DNA from: Sapria himalayana
Lineage: Eukaryota > Streptophyta > Magnoliopsida > Malpighiales > Rafflesiaceae
Assembly: GCA_029783825.1 (NCBI GenBank)
Contig: JAREIK010003411.1
Location: 1,151,865 to 1,215,864 of the forward strand
Length of the DNA: 64,000 nt
Direction: 5' to 3'
The notes under the pieces were generated by a model that saw only the letters and a list, made by a program, of their open reading frames with translations, was not told the origin of the DNA and did no database searches. A program made the position numbers and the translations under genes. Shown here piece after piece: positions 10,301 to 22,735 of the stretch (within the stretch, counting starts at the first letter, position 1; every line of letters begins with the position of its first letter).

Positions 10301-11172
10301 TTGAAACTTCTCAATGACCACTATTTTTTTTCAAGTAATCAATGTGATTCTTATTCATGTTGACTTTCTTTAATTGAATCAATCTCTAATCAAGCATCCC
10401 CATAGTATCCAATATTGATTGAATGGAGGTCATCTTGGCTACTAGAGAGAAGATATCATTATAGTCAATACTCAACATGAAAGTACACTTCAACAACTAG
10501 CCTTGCCTTATACTTTTTTTATCTCTCTAGCAAATTCTATCATTTATTTGAGTATACTTTAATCTAATTGCCTTCTGATTCGAGGGAAACTTCATAAGAC
10601 TCTAACTAGTCAAAACAACAAAAGCATGCCATGAATGAGGAGATGCAATTGTTAGAAAAGAATACTTGGAGTGTCGATATACCTAACAAATTTGTTTCTA
10701 ACCATTTTAGACCTCAATGTGGGTGCGACCTCTACTTATTCTTCATCAAGACCATATATACTCCACTGTGACAACACTTCCTTAACTTGCTTGCCCATAT
10801 TTTCATCTAACTTTCCATTATCATGTCCTTCAATTAATTTATGTACAAAAGACTCACTCTTATACTTCTTGATTCTTGAACATGACAACTCTTCCTTATC
10901 TTTACTAAAGATGACTGTTCATTTCTTTGAGTTCTAGAGCTTGTAGCCTTTAATATATTCCTTGTAACCAATGACCTTGAATTTCTCTAATTTTAAGCCT
11001 ATCTTGTTCCTATTTTTCTTCAGCACATAAATGTAGTCATCATACTTAAAGACTTGAATGTGAGCGACACGTGGCTCCCTTCCATACAACACCTCAAATG
11101 ATTTTTGATCCTTCATTTGCCATTGTAAGAGTGTGGGTATTTAGGTTACATGAAGTAGAAACTACTGCATGC
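10300..11172 (-). pseudogene. Ty1-copia polyprotein relic (integrase C-end and reverse transcriptase)
   Basis: Read on the minus strand, 11116-10934 encodes an integrase C-terminal stretch (FEVLYGREPRVAHIQVF, then VIGYKEYIKGYKL), matching the plant copia pattern of YGRKP...HLRVFG...FIGYS...GY. Further down, about 10600-10300 carries a reverse transcriptase N-terminal stretch including NDIFSLVAKMTSIQSIL (family: Y.E.FSPVVK..SIR..L). Stops interrupt it. A patch at about 10622-10680 reads AMNEEMQLLEKNTWS on the plus strand, although this copia block should be on the minus strand, so a small inversion is likely. The relic ends where LINE A begins. Confidence 0.7.
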
Positions 11173-11613
11173 AACCTAGAATTAAGAAGATATAAGACGA
11201 GCAGAAATGATAAAGAAAATAGCAGATTTAAATAGAAGAACAAGAGTTTATATGAAAAACAAACAAACAAAAAATAAAGCTTGGGCAGTATCTATAATTG
11301 ATTATTCAGATGAAGCCTTAGAATTAAGAAGTTTGACTTCCCTCTATACTGATAGAGAGGAAGAAGAGAAGAAAGTTAGAACACAAAGAGATGATATAAA
11401 CTTAGAAAAACTAAAATATAACATGGGTAATAAGGAGTGGGCTATTGAGGAGTTAAAAATAATGGCAATTCAAATGGGTCGAGAATGGAAAGGAGAAAGA
11501 GGAGGGGATTTAAGCTCTCTAAAAAACCAAGGAATTTGAAAAAATACTTAAATAAAACATACGAAACTAAGTGCACTACTAGAGCGCAAGCTAAGTCATT
11601 AAATAATGTATAA
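11173..11613 (+). pseudogene. LINE A ORF1, C-terminal fragment
   Basis: Only the part after the zinc knuckle is present. It begins near RAEMIKKIADLNRRTR and keeps the conserved C-terminal region (DDINLEKLKYNMGNKEWAIE, then GREWKGERGGDLSSL). A one-base loss in an A run near 11522 shifts the frame and ends translation at 11539; LINE D shares this loss. The original stop overlaps the ORF2 start (11606-11613). The role of the C-terminal region is unknown. Confidence 0.8.
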
Positions 11614-14600
11614 TTACGTCTACTGGAACATTAGGGGAATTGCTTATCTCCCCTCTAGAAATAGATTAAAAAAATTAATATATATGCATAAGATTAAACT
11701 TATTGCTATAGCTGAACCCATGGTGGACCGGGCTCAAATAGGACATTACAAAGACATATTAGGCTTTGATCATGCATATGCTAACAATAATGGAAAAATC
11801 TAGATAATGTGGAAAATTAATTTAAATGTAAAAATTATAAAAGAAACGAATCAGTTAATAAATATTAGTTTAAGTCACAATGAAAATGAAATTATCATGA
11901 TAGTTTATGCCAAAAATAAAAAAGAGGAGAGAAGGGGGTTATGGGAAGATATGGAGAAAACATCTATAGAGAAAAAACCTTGGATTATATGAGGAGATTT
12001 CAACTCACTTAGAAGCTTTAAAGAAAAAAAGGGAGGAAAAGCTCCAAATAAAAAAGCCATGTTTCACCTTAATGATATTGTAAACAAAACTAATTTAATA
12101 GAGGCTAAATGTTTGGGTTCCCCTTTTACATGATGTAATAACTAGAAAAAGAAGGGTACAATTTGGGCTAGATTAGACAGAGTTCTATTTAATTTTAGAT
12201 GACTTGAGCATTTCGGTGCGACAGAAGTGAAACATTTAAATAAGACATATTCTGACCACAATCCACTTTTAATTACCATTAAAAACTTTGCTTACACAGG
12301 AGGATCCTTTAGATTTCAAAATGCTTGGTGTTTGCATCATGGTTTTTTTAACATGGTAAAAGATCCTGGAATAGAGAGGCATCAGGAAATTCTATTCAAA
12401 TATTGAATCACAAGCTCAGTAGACTAAAAATAGACATGAAACAATGGAATAAGGAAATATTTGGAAATATAAACAAACATGTAAAAGAAGCAGAAGATTT
12501 AGTTTCAAAAAAAGAATTAGAATTTGAATTAGATCAAAATGCTAACAATAGAAGAGCACTAAGCAAATCACAAGAGAAATTGAAACTTAAATTATTAATG
12601 GAAGAAGTCTTTTGGAAACAAAAATCTAAATTAAAATGGTTAAAAGAATGAGATAAAAACACAAAATTTTTTCAAAGAATAGCTAAGTTTAAATAACATA
12701 AACATAGAATTAGTGGTATAAAAAATAATGAGGAAGTATGGGTGCATGATGATATAGACATTCAAAATTATTTTACAAAGTTCTTCAAAAATCAATTAAG
12801 TGAAAAAAATGAGTTAAAGGATATACATGACTACAAAAGATTGAAAACAAAATTACATCCGAAGATAATAATATGTTAACCAAATTCCCTGATGAAGAAG
12901 AAATTAAAACAGTCATTTTTAGTATGAACAAGGATAGTGCAGCAGGCCCTGTTGGATGGAATTGTTGTTTTTTTCAGTTTTGTTGGGATATAATCAAAAA
13001 AGATATAGAAAAAGCCATAAATAGCATATTTTGTGGAGCTGAAATAGGAAAAAAATGAGGTAGTTTTCATATTGTCCTCATTCCAAAAATAGAAAATCCA
13101 CAAACAGGGGAGGACTTTAGACTTATCAGTTTATGTAACTCAATATATAAAATTTTAGCAAAAATCATGAAAAATAGACTTTCTTATCTTTTACCTAAAA
13201 TTATTTCAATAGAACAGTCAGGTTTCATGAAAAATAGATTGATATGGAAAATATAAGTTTAGCCAAAGAAATGTGTAGAGAAATAGGAACAGAAAAAAGA
13301 GGGCATAATGTAATAATAAAACTGGATTTATCTAAAGCATTTGATAGAGTCGAATGGAATATTCTTTGTTTCATCATGCGAAAAATGAGGTTCTCTAAAA
13401 CATGGATATATCTAGTTTACAGATGCATCTCTAATACTTGGGTTAGGATTATAGTGAATGGAAAAGTAGGAGAAGAAATAAAACCAGTCAGAGGTCTAAG
13501 ACAAGGAGACCTTCTTTCACCATCATTATTGAATATATATTTAGAACTTTTAATAGTTAATCTTAATGACAAGATGGCAAAAGGCTTGATAGGTACATTC
13601 AGGCAACCAAAAAACACTACACTTGTGAGTTGCCTAGCATATGCAGATGATGTGATGATCTTCACTAATGGAGGGTATAGATCTTTACAAAATCTGATGA
13701 CCTTGTTAATTTGCTTAGAAGATGAAACATGTCAAAAACTTAATAAAAGAAAATACTAATACATGATATCTTATAAAGCTCCCATAGCATTAGCTCATAG
13801 GATTAAAAAGTCACTAGTTTTTCTCAAAAAAAAAGGGGAAATGATATATCTAGGTTGTCCAGTATATGAAGGCAAACTCAAGGCCGAGTACTTGGATTTT
13901 TTAATAGATAAATTAAAAAAGAAAATCGCGGGATGGAAGGAAGAATTTTTGAGTATGGGGGGAAGAATAACATTAATAAAACACGTTTTAGAAAGCACCT
14001 AAATGCATTATATCATGATTATGAAACTACCAAGTAAACTAATTAAAAAGATTGAAAAGGAATTCGCTAATTTCTTATGGGGGAAAAAAGAGGGAAAATA
14101 TAAATTGCATTGAAAAAAATGGAATGATCTATGTTTCCCAGTTCAAGAATCTGGATTGGGATTCATCGATCTCTCAGATTTAGCTAAATCATGGGCTAGT
14201 AAGAGAGGGTGGAGATTAAAAGAAAATAATAGCTTATGGGCAAAAAATATGCATGCAAAGTACTGTTTAAAAGATGATACTTATAAAGAGAAAAATAAAA
14301 GTAAGAGTTCATAGGTTTGGGTTCAAATGCTCAAACAAAAAGATCTAGTGGAGAATTATTCTAAACTCACTAGAAAATGATGGAAATGAACATTAACATC
14401 AGAATGAGCATTTTCACTTAAATCTGTCAAGAATATAATAAGAAAAAGGCAAGGAGAGCAAGCATTATTTAAATGGGTTTGGGAAAATGATAATCCTAAA
14501 AAAATTGAAACTTTTATGTGGAAAGTTCTATATAATATTGTACCATTAGATAATAACTTAATAAAGAAAGGCATCCAGTTAGTCTCAAGATGCAAATGCT

Positions 14601-15518
14601 GTGCAACCGAAATGGAAACACTGGATCATCTCTTCTCAAATCGAAAAGTAGCAGCAGAAATATGGAGGAAACTAGGAACAGAGTTGAATATAAAATTTGA
14701 ACATCTTACAATAAAATCTAGATTTCAAAAATGGAGTAAAATAAAAGTTTTAAATCCTACACAGAATGGATCAAATGTAATGTCCCTCTAATAGTCATCT
14801 GGTGCATCTGGAAGGCCAGAAATAAAAGTAGATTTGAAGTGTATCGTATGATTGTAGAGAATATCTGGAAGGAGATAAAGGAAGAGACTAGAAAAATTTC
14901 GGAGACTTCTCCATTAAAGAATCAAGGCAAGAGCCTAGATAAAGATATTATGACTTTTTGGAATCTAAAAGAAAAGCTACCAAAACATTTTAAAATAATA
15001 GAATTAAAATGGGAAAAATCTTCGAAAGAAAGAATGGCTTTAAATACCGATGGTAGCTTTGACAGAGACATTGGAGCAGCAGGGGGGGGGGGGGGGGCTT
15101 GATAAGGAACTCTGAAGGAGAGTTAATTTTAGCTTTCACAAGGAAGTTTCATGCTTCATCGGCACTACATGCTGAGATATTAGCTTTAAGAGAAGGGATT
15201 AGATTGTGTAAAAAATCTGATATTAAAAACATAGACATTCAAGAAGATTCAAAAATTTTAGTTAATTTAATTAATAAACAAGTATCATTATGGAGATATG
15301 AGGAGGAAATTGAAGAAATCCTGCAAATGATAAAAAATTTAGATTATACCATAAATCATATATATATAGAGGTTAACACATTAGCAGATGGATTAGCCAA
15401 GGAAGGTAGAAAAAGAGGAGATCAAGAGTTTAATGAAGGCACGATACCAAAAAAATATGTAGGAATAATAAAATTGGAGTGCAAAGAACTTTCTTTTTTT
15501 AGAAGGTTCACAGAATAA
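11606..15518 (+). pseudogene. LINE A ORF2: endonuclease / reverse transcriptase / RNase H, heavily broken
   Basis: ORF2 starts at the ATG inside AATAATGTATAA and reads MYNYVYWNIRG, the start of the AP-type endonuclease. The reverse transcriptase spans about 13060-13700 and retains LDLSKAFDRVEW, GLRQGD and YADDV. The zf-RVT region (RCKCCATEMETLDHLF) lies at about 14590-14637. RNase H follows (NTDGSFDRD, HAEILAL, QEDSKI, NTLADGLAKEG) at about 15047-15415. Breaks include TAG 11801, TGA 11990, TGA and TAG near 12132-12146, TGA near 12199, one-base losses near 12360, 12820 and 13228, TGA 12649, TAA near 12694, TGA 13056, TAA 13757, several stops at 14000-14410, and a G16 run at 15082-15097 in the RNase H glycine loop. 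It is inactive. Confidence 0.85.
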
Positions 15519-16716
15519 CATTTGTTTATATATCTCATTTGTTAGTTTTTTTGGTCTCGATGCAACTAATAAATGCAGATAAGAGGCTCGTATCTTAAAA
15601 ATCTCTCTGGTCCTGAGGGGTGATTAATCAGAACTGAGGTGTGAATAATTAAAATGGATAAACTGGTAAGAAATCTAAGTATTCAAATTGTTGGTTTGTG
15701 CTGTTTTTCTTATCTTTTTTACAGGTTTTGAAGCTGGCTATTTAACTCAAAATAAGTAGATTTCAGTACTAAGCTGGGCATACAGCACAAGCACTAATCT
15801 GTTCTTCTTATCAATTTTCAGTTTGTTTGTTTGAGGTTTTGTACTTGCTGTTTTTAGTTCAAAAATTGTTGGTTCGAGATGGTTTTGGAAGTCTGTTATT
15901 AAGGCTCGGTGGTCTGTTTTTATTGGGATGTTAGTGTTATATGGTGGTTGGTTTTTTTGGAGGTCTGTTTTCTGGAGGTCTGTGTTAATTTTGCTGGAAG
16001 TCTGTATTAATTTTAGAGGAGTCTTAGTCTGTGAGTCAGTGTATCTATGCATCATTTCAAGGGGGCGATCAGCAAATGGAGTTTAAAGATAGCTGGGATC
16101 GATTTTAAGAAATCTCAAAAGGAAGCATGTTATAAAGATCAAGAGATATACTATTCGTTGTAATGGGTAAAGGAAAGGTAAGTAATGGATTATCTATTCA
16201 AAAGAACTTGATACTTTTGTTTCATGCAGGATAACCTTCAATATCACAAGTGGAAATGCATAGAGAAATGGTAAATGAGAGTAGACATACACAAATGATA
16301 AAGAATGAGCATGAACAAGAGATTCTAAATGTAGATGCTGGATTGTCGAAGCTGCGAGGGAGCAGGCTGGTCGAAGCTGTTGGAGGAAGACATTTCAAAA
16401 AGATTGATAAAGAATCAAAAATAGCATGGGAAAGATTTATACAAAGGACAATAGGGGGGGCATCCTTCATAGCATGATCTATCAAGAGAACCGTGATGCC
16501 ACACTTTTTTAATGAACCAAAAATAAAAAATAAGAGTGATTATATCATATTGATTATAAAGTTAGGAAAGATTATAAGTTAATTTAAATTATGGATTGTT
16601 ACATATTTCTAGTTTTATGAATAGGGTGTAAAAGAGAAACGGGTAGATGTAGATTGTATAAATGGTATTACTCCGCCAAAATAGAGGGTTTTAATTAATA
16701 AACAAAACCTTAAAAA
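15519..16716 (+). other. LINE A 3' UTR
   Basis: In order it carries the loop-conserved hairpin (15601-15624), a GTAAG to TTTTTTACAG pair spaced like a very short intron (15666-15724), and a zone rich in TCTGT words (about 15890-16045). A second GTAAG to TTTCATGCAG pair follows (16178-16229). The conserved 3' end begins at GGGTGTAAAAG (16624) and includes ACTCCGCCAAAATAGAGG and AATAAA before the tail. It is nearly the same as the 3' UTR of D. Confidence 0.8.
15601..15624 (+). promoter_or_regulatory. 3' UTR hairpin with conserved loop (LINE A)
   Basis: The arms ATCTCTC and GGGTGAT pair with one mismatch and one G-T wobble around the loop TGGTCCTGAG, 83 nt after the ORF2 stop. Confidence 0.6.
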
Positions 16717-17036
16717 AATAAGAATGAGAAGAAGGAGAAGGAAAAGAAGGAGAAGAATGAGAAGAATGAGAAGAAGGAGAAGAAGGAGAAGAATGAGAAG
16801 AAGGAAAAGAATGAGATGAAGGAGAAGAAGGAGAAGAAGGAGAAGAATGAGAAGAAGGAGAAGAAGAAGAAGAAGGAGAAGAAGAAGAAGAAGAAGTAGT
16901 AGTAGTAGTAGAAGAAGAAGAAGAAGAATGAGTATAAGGAGAAGAAGAAGGAGAAGAAGAAGGAGAAGAAGAATAAGAAGAAGAAGGAGAAGAAGGAGAA
17001 GAAGGAGGAGGAGGAGAAGAATAATAATAATAATAA
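16717..17036. repeat. GAA/GGA microsatellite, A-B junction
   Basis: About 320 bp of imperfect GAA, GAAGGA and GAATGA repeats follow the short A tail of LINE A and end in a (TAA)n run before the 5' end of LINE B. The long Ser-rich and Arg-rich open frames on either strand here are repeat artefacts. Confidence 0.9.
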
Positions 17037-17153
17037 TTTTTCATTTGCTGTTTTTTTTAATATTTTCGCTCTTAGGTTCTAGAGAGAGAAACACGATTTT
17101 TAGAGAGATAAACAGCAAAAATCAGTGAAAAACAAGGAAATTTCAAGCATCAA
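17037..17153 (+). promoter_or_regulatory. LINE B 5' UTR
   Basis: A short leader of about 117 nt starts with a T-rich block and TTTTCGCTCTTA. It has two copies of a TTCTAGAGAGAGAAAC-type repeat (17077-17113), the second degraded. No promoter can be assigned by eye. Confidence 0.65.
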
Positions 17154-18480
17154 ATGGAGCATTTAGATTATTTAATGGATAAGAAGTCATTTTCCCAACA
17201 ATTCAAAAAGACCGCGCATCACTATTCGCAAGCTTCGGATATTCATGAGAAAAAAATGGAGAACCCTCGATAGAGTTCTCCTCGACAGATATTGTTATGC
17301 TCTCGGAAGCCCACAAATTCATGCTGGTGGGCAAATTTTCACATGGTCATCCGCGCGTTGAAGATATTCGAGCTTTCTATGCTTCATTAAAGCTTAAAGG
17401 TCCAACAAAAATATGTGTTCTTGACGCCAAGCACATTCTTCTACAACTATCCAGTGAGGAAGATTTCCATAGGGTCTGGTTGAAAGGTATATGGTACATT
17501 ATGGGCTACCCCATGCGAGCTTTCAGGTGGACGCCATCCTTCTCAACCAAGCAAGAATCGCCATTAACACCGGTTTGGTTTCTTCTCCCTATGCTGCCCA
17601 TACATCTCTTTGATAAATTCTCTCTCTACCATATTGCACATGCAGTGGGCACCCCTCTCCTTCTCGATGGTGCTACTGCCACATTGTCTCACCCAATTGT
17701 TGCTCGAGTATGCATAGAAGTTAACTTACTGCAACCTATCCCACACCGCATATGGATTGGAACCAAAGAGGGAGAAGGTTACTGGCAAGAAATAACTCCC
17801 GAAAACTTGCCATATTATTGTTCTTATTGCAGTAAACTCGGCCATAGTTGTGACCAATGTTTAGTTAAAAAGAAGCACTTAGAAGACAAACAATGGCTCG
17901 GCTCTAGAACAGCAGCAAGGAGGGGAAATGAGGAATACAGAATAAAGCCCCCCCAAACACTAGAACAGAACCTAGGGGTAGCAGAAACTGGCTTAGAAAT
18001 CGTAGAATATGTGCCTCCTAGAGAAAAAGAGAGAGAGGAGATATATAGATTGGAATACAATAAAAATCATGAACTTATGCAAAAAAATACAGAAATCAAT
18101 AAAAGAGTTAGGAGAGGAAGATTTGAAAAAAAGTGAGTTGTGAGGAAGAGCTGGGCAATGGAAATAGTTAATAGCACGGAAGATGAACTAGAGGTTAGAA
18201 GTGGGATAATCTAGACAAAAAAGAGGAAGAACCAAAGCCTTTTAAAATCTATAAAGATGATATAGACATAGGAAGATCCTATAATAACATGGGAAATAGA
18301 GAATGGGCCATGGAGGAAATAAAAGTCATGGTCGTTCAACTAGGTAGGAAGTGGAGAGAGGAGAAAATAGAAGATACGAGTGCTATAAAAAGAACTAGAA
18401 ACATGAAAAAATACATAAATAAAACTTATGTTTCAAAGTGCACCACTAAAGCTAGGGCTAAGTCTAACTCCAATGTTTAG
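17154..18480 (+). pseudogene. LINE B ORF1 (DUF4283 / CCHC knuckle), broken
   Basis: The start ATG at 17154 gives MEHLDYLMDKKSF, equivalent to MDYL.NKKSF in the other copies. A frameshift in the A run near 17250 separates this from the main body. The DUF4283-type RNA-binding domain follows (LVGKFSHGHPRVEDIRAFY; WLKGIWYIMGYPMRAF; SLYHIAHAVGTPLLLDG), then a CCHC knuckle YCSYCSKLGHSCDQC (about 17815-17859). A frameshift near 18130 and a TAG near 18212 break the C-terminal part, which resumes as MGNREWAMEEIK and CTTKARAKSNSNV. The stop overlaps the ORF2 start at 18473-18480. Confidence 0.85.
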
Positions 18481-21400
18481 ATTTCTTTTCTGGAATGCAA
18501 GGGGCATCGGAAACGCCCCTACTATAAAAAGAATTAAAAAATTAATACAAATCCATAAAACTCCACTTATAATATTAGCTGAACCCATAATATGCAAGGA
18601 CCAGTTAGAACACTATAAAAATATCTTAGGATTTGATGAGGCATTCTCCAACAAAAATAACAAAATTTGGTTATTTTGGAAAAACATATTTAACATAAAC
18701 ATTTTAGAAGATACAGATAAAATGATCAACTTTAGCTTAGATCCTGCCCGGGATGAAATAATTTCGGCAATCTATGCTAAATACACTAAAGAAGGTAGAA
18801 GGGCCCTCTGGGACGACATATTAAAAATAGCCAATCTAAACATACCCTGGATAATAGGAGGTGACTTTAACATAATAAGAAAAGTTTGCGAAAAAACAGG
18901 GGGAAATCCCTCTAATAAAAAAGCTATCTCTCATTTTAATAAGACTATATCAGAGGCCAGTCTGATGGAAGCAAGCTTCCTAGGCTCTCGTTACACCTGG
19001 TGCAATAATTAGAAAGATAAAGGGACCACATGGGCAAGATTAGACAGAGTATTATATAATTAAAAATGGTTAGAGTCATATGGATCCACGTTAGTGAGAC
19101 ATTTAAATAGATCATGTTCAGATCACAATCCACTTATCATATCGGTAGAAAATTCTAGATCCATAAATAACTCTTTTAAATTCCAGAATGCATGGTGCTT
19201 GCATCACACATTTATTAATACGGTTAAAAATTCATGGTCAAAGGAAGCTTCACGTAATCCAGGTCAAATCTGGAATATGAAGCTAAATAGACTAAAAAAA
19301 CATTTAAGGACATGGAATAAAGATATCTTTGGTAATATCAATAATAACATCACTGTAGCAGAACAGGAAGTTGAAAAAAGGGAACTAGATGATTATTTAC
19401 TTCAAAATAAAGACAATAGAAAGGAGTTAAATAGAGCACAAGCCGAATTGAAACTAAAGCTTCTCATGGAGGAAGTCTTTTGGAAACAAAAAGCCAAAAT
19501 AAAATGGCTGAAAGAAGGAGACAAAAATACGAAGTTCTTTCAGAAATCAACCAAACTTAAAATACAAAAGCATATAATAAAAGGCATAAAAAACAATCTA
19601 AATAAAGGGTTAGATAGAGATACAAATATTAAAAATCACTTTGATAATCATTTTGAAAGATTATTTAGAGGAGATATAATCCTGAGTGAAAACCATCTTC
19701 TACATAACATTGAACAAAAAATCACTAATGAAGAGAATGATATACTCATAAGATTTCCGAATGAAGATGAACTAAAGACTACGGTTTTCGGTCTGAGCAA
19801 AAATAGTGCTCCGGGCCCGGATGGGTGGAATAATGAATTTTACCAAAACTGTTGGCCTATAATAAAAAATGAGCTCTTAAATGTCATAATCTGGATTTTT
19901 TGTGGAGCTGAGATAGGTAAGAAATGGAGCAGCACGTACATCGCTCTCATTCCCAAAACCAAAAATCCTCAAATGGCAAAGGATTTTAGACCTATTAGCC
20001 TGTGCAACTCCATCTACAAAATTTTGGCTAAGCTGCTCCAAAGTAGATTAGCTGGAATCCTACCAAAAATCATATCTAAAGAACAGTCAGGATTCATGAA
20101 AAATAGGCTAATAACAGAAAATATCTGTCTAGCTAAAGAAATGATTAAAGAAATAGGTACTAAAACTAGAGGGCATAATGTCTTGATAAAACTAGACCTA
20201 TCTAAAGCCTTTGATAGAGTAGAATGGAATATCTTATGCTTTATCATGAGAAAGATGGGCTTCTCAGAAACCTGGATTGATTTGATATATAGATGTATAT
20301 CAAGTTCATGGATCAAAGTTCTTGTCAATTGAGATCTAGGAAAAGAAATCAGGCCACTTAGAGGCTTAAGACAGGGAGATCCCCTCTCAACCTCTCTCTT
20401 TAACATTTACATAGAACTATTAATCATTAACATTAAAATCAAGATGCACTCCAACATAATAGGACAATTTAGACAGCCGAAAGATACCCCTTCAGTGGGA
20501 TGTCTGGCACATGCGGATGATGTGATAATCTTCACAAATGGTAGTGCCAAGTCCCTACATAATCTGATGGACTTATTAAAAACATTAGAAGATGAAACAG
20601 GGCAGAAAATAAATAATAAAAAATATCAATTCATGACTGCCAAGAATGCCCCATCAAGCTTAAATCACAGAATTAACAGGATAACAGGCTTTTCTCATAA
20701 AAAAGGCGCCATGTAATATCTTGGCTGCCCGCTTAATGAATGAAATTTAAAATCAGAATATTTATAATTCTTACATGTTAAAATCAAAAATAAAATTGCA
20801 GGTTGGAAAGTAGACTCGCTTAACATGAGCGGTAGGATTACCTTAATTACCCATGTGCTTCAAAGTGTAACCATGCAAAATCTTATGGTTACTTCTCTCC
20901 CAGTCGCAGTTAAAAAAAGTATTGAGAAAGAATTGGCCCATTTCTTGTGGGGAGCTAGCAATGGCAAAAGAAAGCTTCACTGGAAAAAGTGGAAAGATTT
21001 ATGCTACCCTAAACAGGAAGCAGGGCTGGGTTTTGTTGAGTTAAATGATCTTGCCAAATCTTGGGCGTGTAAAAGATGGTGGAGACTCAAGGAAAATAAC
21101 AGCCTCTGGGCTGAGTTTATGAGATCTAAATATTGCATAGAGGGAGACACAAACAAAGATAGAAGAAAGAACAAAGCCTCACAAGTCTGGCTACAAATGC
21201 TCAATCAAAGAGAGTTAGTAGACAAATACGCCAAACTCTCAAAAAATGGCTGGAAATGGATTTTGAGGGCAGATGGCTCTTTCTCTCTCAAATCCATTAA
21301 AGAAATAGTGAGAAACAGGAAGGCTGTGCAACCTTTATTTAAATGGGTCTGGAATAATGATAATAGCCAAAAAGTTAAAACTAATACATGGAAAGTGCTC

Positions 21401-22325
21401 TCAAATATTATTCTGATAGATGAAAACATAAAAATAAAAGGAATACAACTACCCTCCAGGTGCGAGTGCTGTTTCCATGCCACAGAAACATTAGATCACT
21501 TGTTCTCACAAGGATATATTGCATCGGCAATATGGAAAAGATTAGAAACTGAAATGGGTATTAAACATAAATGTTCTTCTCTTAGAGATAGACTCCTTAA
21601 GTGGAGCTTGGCTCACACACAGCATAGTCTTCACACTTGGCTTAAAAATAATATTCCTCATATTACCATCTGGTGTATATGAAAAGCCAGAAATTGTAGT
21701 AGATATGAAGGTCACACTATGGTAGTTGAAGATATATGGAAGGCCATTAAGAGAAATAATAATCACCTCGAAAGCTAATCTGATTACAGCCAGGAACTCC
21801 TACCTAGACATAGACTCTCTTAACTTCTGGAATCTCACAGTTGCAAAATCCCCTCCATATAAGGCCATAGTAGTTAAGTGGGAAAAACCAGCTAAAGGCA
21901 GATTAGCCTTAAATACTGACGGTAGCTTTGATAGGAACATAGGTTTAGCAGGAGGTGGGGGGGCTGTAAGAGACCATAAAGGTCTTCTTATACTTGCTTA
22001 TTCGGGAGTCATTAAAGCCTCATCTGCAATACATGCTGAAATCTTAGCATTAAGAGAAGGTTTACGGGTGTGTAAATCTGAAAATCTATCAAATCTAGAT
22101 ATACAGATAGATTCTAAAATCTTGGTTGATCTAGTGAATAAAAAAAATAGCATGTGGAAATATGAAGAAGAGTTAGAAGATATTAATAAACTAGTAGAAG
22201 CTTTGAATGCATCAATTATACATATTTATAGGGAAGCTAATTCATTGGCAGACAAGTTAGCTAAAGAAGGAAGAAATAAAAATTTTCAGAAATATGATCT
22301 AGTGTCTCTCCCAGATAAATTTTAA
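18473..22325 (+). pseudogene. LINE B ORF2: endonuclease / reverse transcriptase / RNase H, broken
   Basis: The endonuclease reads FLFWNARGIG, LAEPI, YAKYTKEGR, IIGGDFN and SDHNPL (18473-19140). The longest uninterrupted stretch (19094-20331) covers the linker and most of the reverse transcriptase (RPISLCNSIYKILAK; KLDLSKAFDRVEW). The catalytic box reads HADD instead of YADD (the Tyr-to-His codon is at 20510-20512). The zf-RVT region (RCECCFHATETLDHLF) is near 21460. RNase H is complete in sequence (NTDGSFDRN, HAEILAL, QIDSKI, REANSLADKLAKEG; about 21913-22280). Breaks: TAG 19010, TAA near 19062, TGA 20330, TAA near 20714, TGA near 20754, TGA 21680, and a frameshift near 21770. Confidence 0.85.
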
Positions 22326-22483
22326 GGCATTACAAAAATGGATAAGGAAGAACTCCTATACATTAGAATAATAAAAATTCATTCCTCTAATGATGAATGT
22401 TTCAATTAAACGCGAAAAGAACGAGTGGGCTGGTTAGTATTATGGCTGAAAATCATTATCAAGGTCATGAAAAGCTTACAAAT

Positions 22484-22503
22484 CTTCCTGGTCCTGAAGG
22501 AAG
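22484..22503 (+). promoter_or_regulatory. 3' UTR hairpin with conserved loop (LINE B)
   Basis: CTTCC pairs perfectly with GGAAG around TGGTCCTGAA. The stem bases differ from those in C, E and H but remain paired. Confidence 0.65.
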
Positions 22504-22558
22504 TATGTATAAACTGACCAAAGCCAACCCCCTAATCTCCAGCTCAACATGTTTAGCT

Positions 22559-22735
22559 TGCGTGTTTATAGATATTTGTTGTGTTGTGCTTCTACTTGTG
22601 TTTATAGATATTTGCTGTGTTGTGTTTATAGATATTTGCGTGTTTATAAACTGAAGGAAGTTACGGTAAAACATAAAGCGAGGACACGAAATCTGTATAT
22701 TTGCTGTGTTGTGCTTCTACTTGTCTATATTACCA
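22559..22735. repeat. short tandem repeat private to LINE B 3' UTR
   Basis: Units built from TGTTTATAGATATTTG and TGTGTTGTGCTTCTACTTG recur three to four times, intact or partial. They are absent from the other seven copies, so the repeat arose in this lineage or after insertion. Confidence 0.7.

Larger units (their letters stand above)
11173..16716 (+). mobile_element. LINE A: 5'-truncated L1-type retrotransposon, first of the array
   Basis: Similarity to the other copies begins at about 11173 (AACCTAGAA), within the last third of ORF1, so the 5' UTR and most of ORF1 are missing. It contains the ORF1 tail, all of ORF2 and a full 3' UTR. It is closest to LINE D: the two share long near-identical stretches, the same ORF1 frameshift and nearly the same 3' UTR. 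It sits directly against the copia relic, with no GAA repeat on its left. It is heavily decayed and not capable of movement. Confidence 0.9.

Noticed and set aside
16691..17128. Ser-rich (minus) and Arg-rich (plus) open frames
   Set aside because: They are translations of the GAA/GGA microsatellite between LINEs A and B and have no domain.
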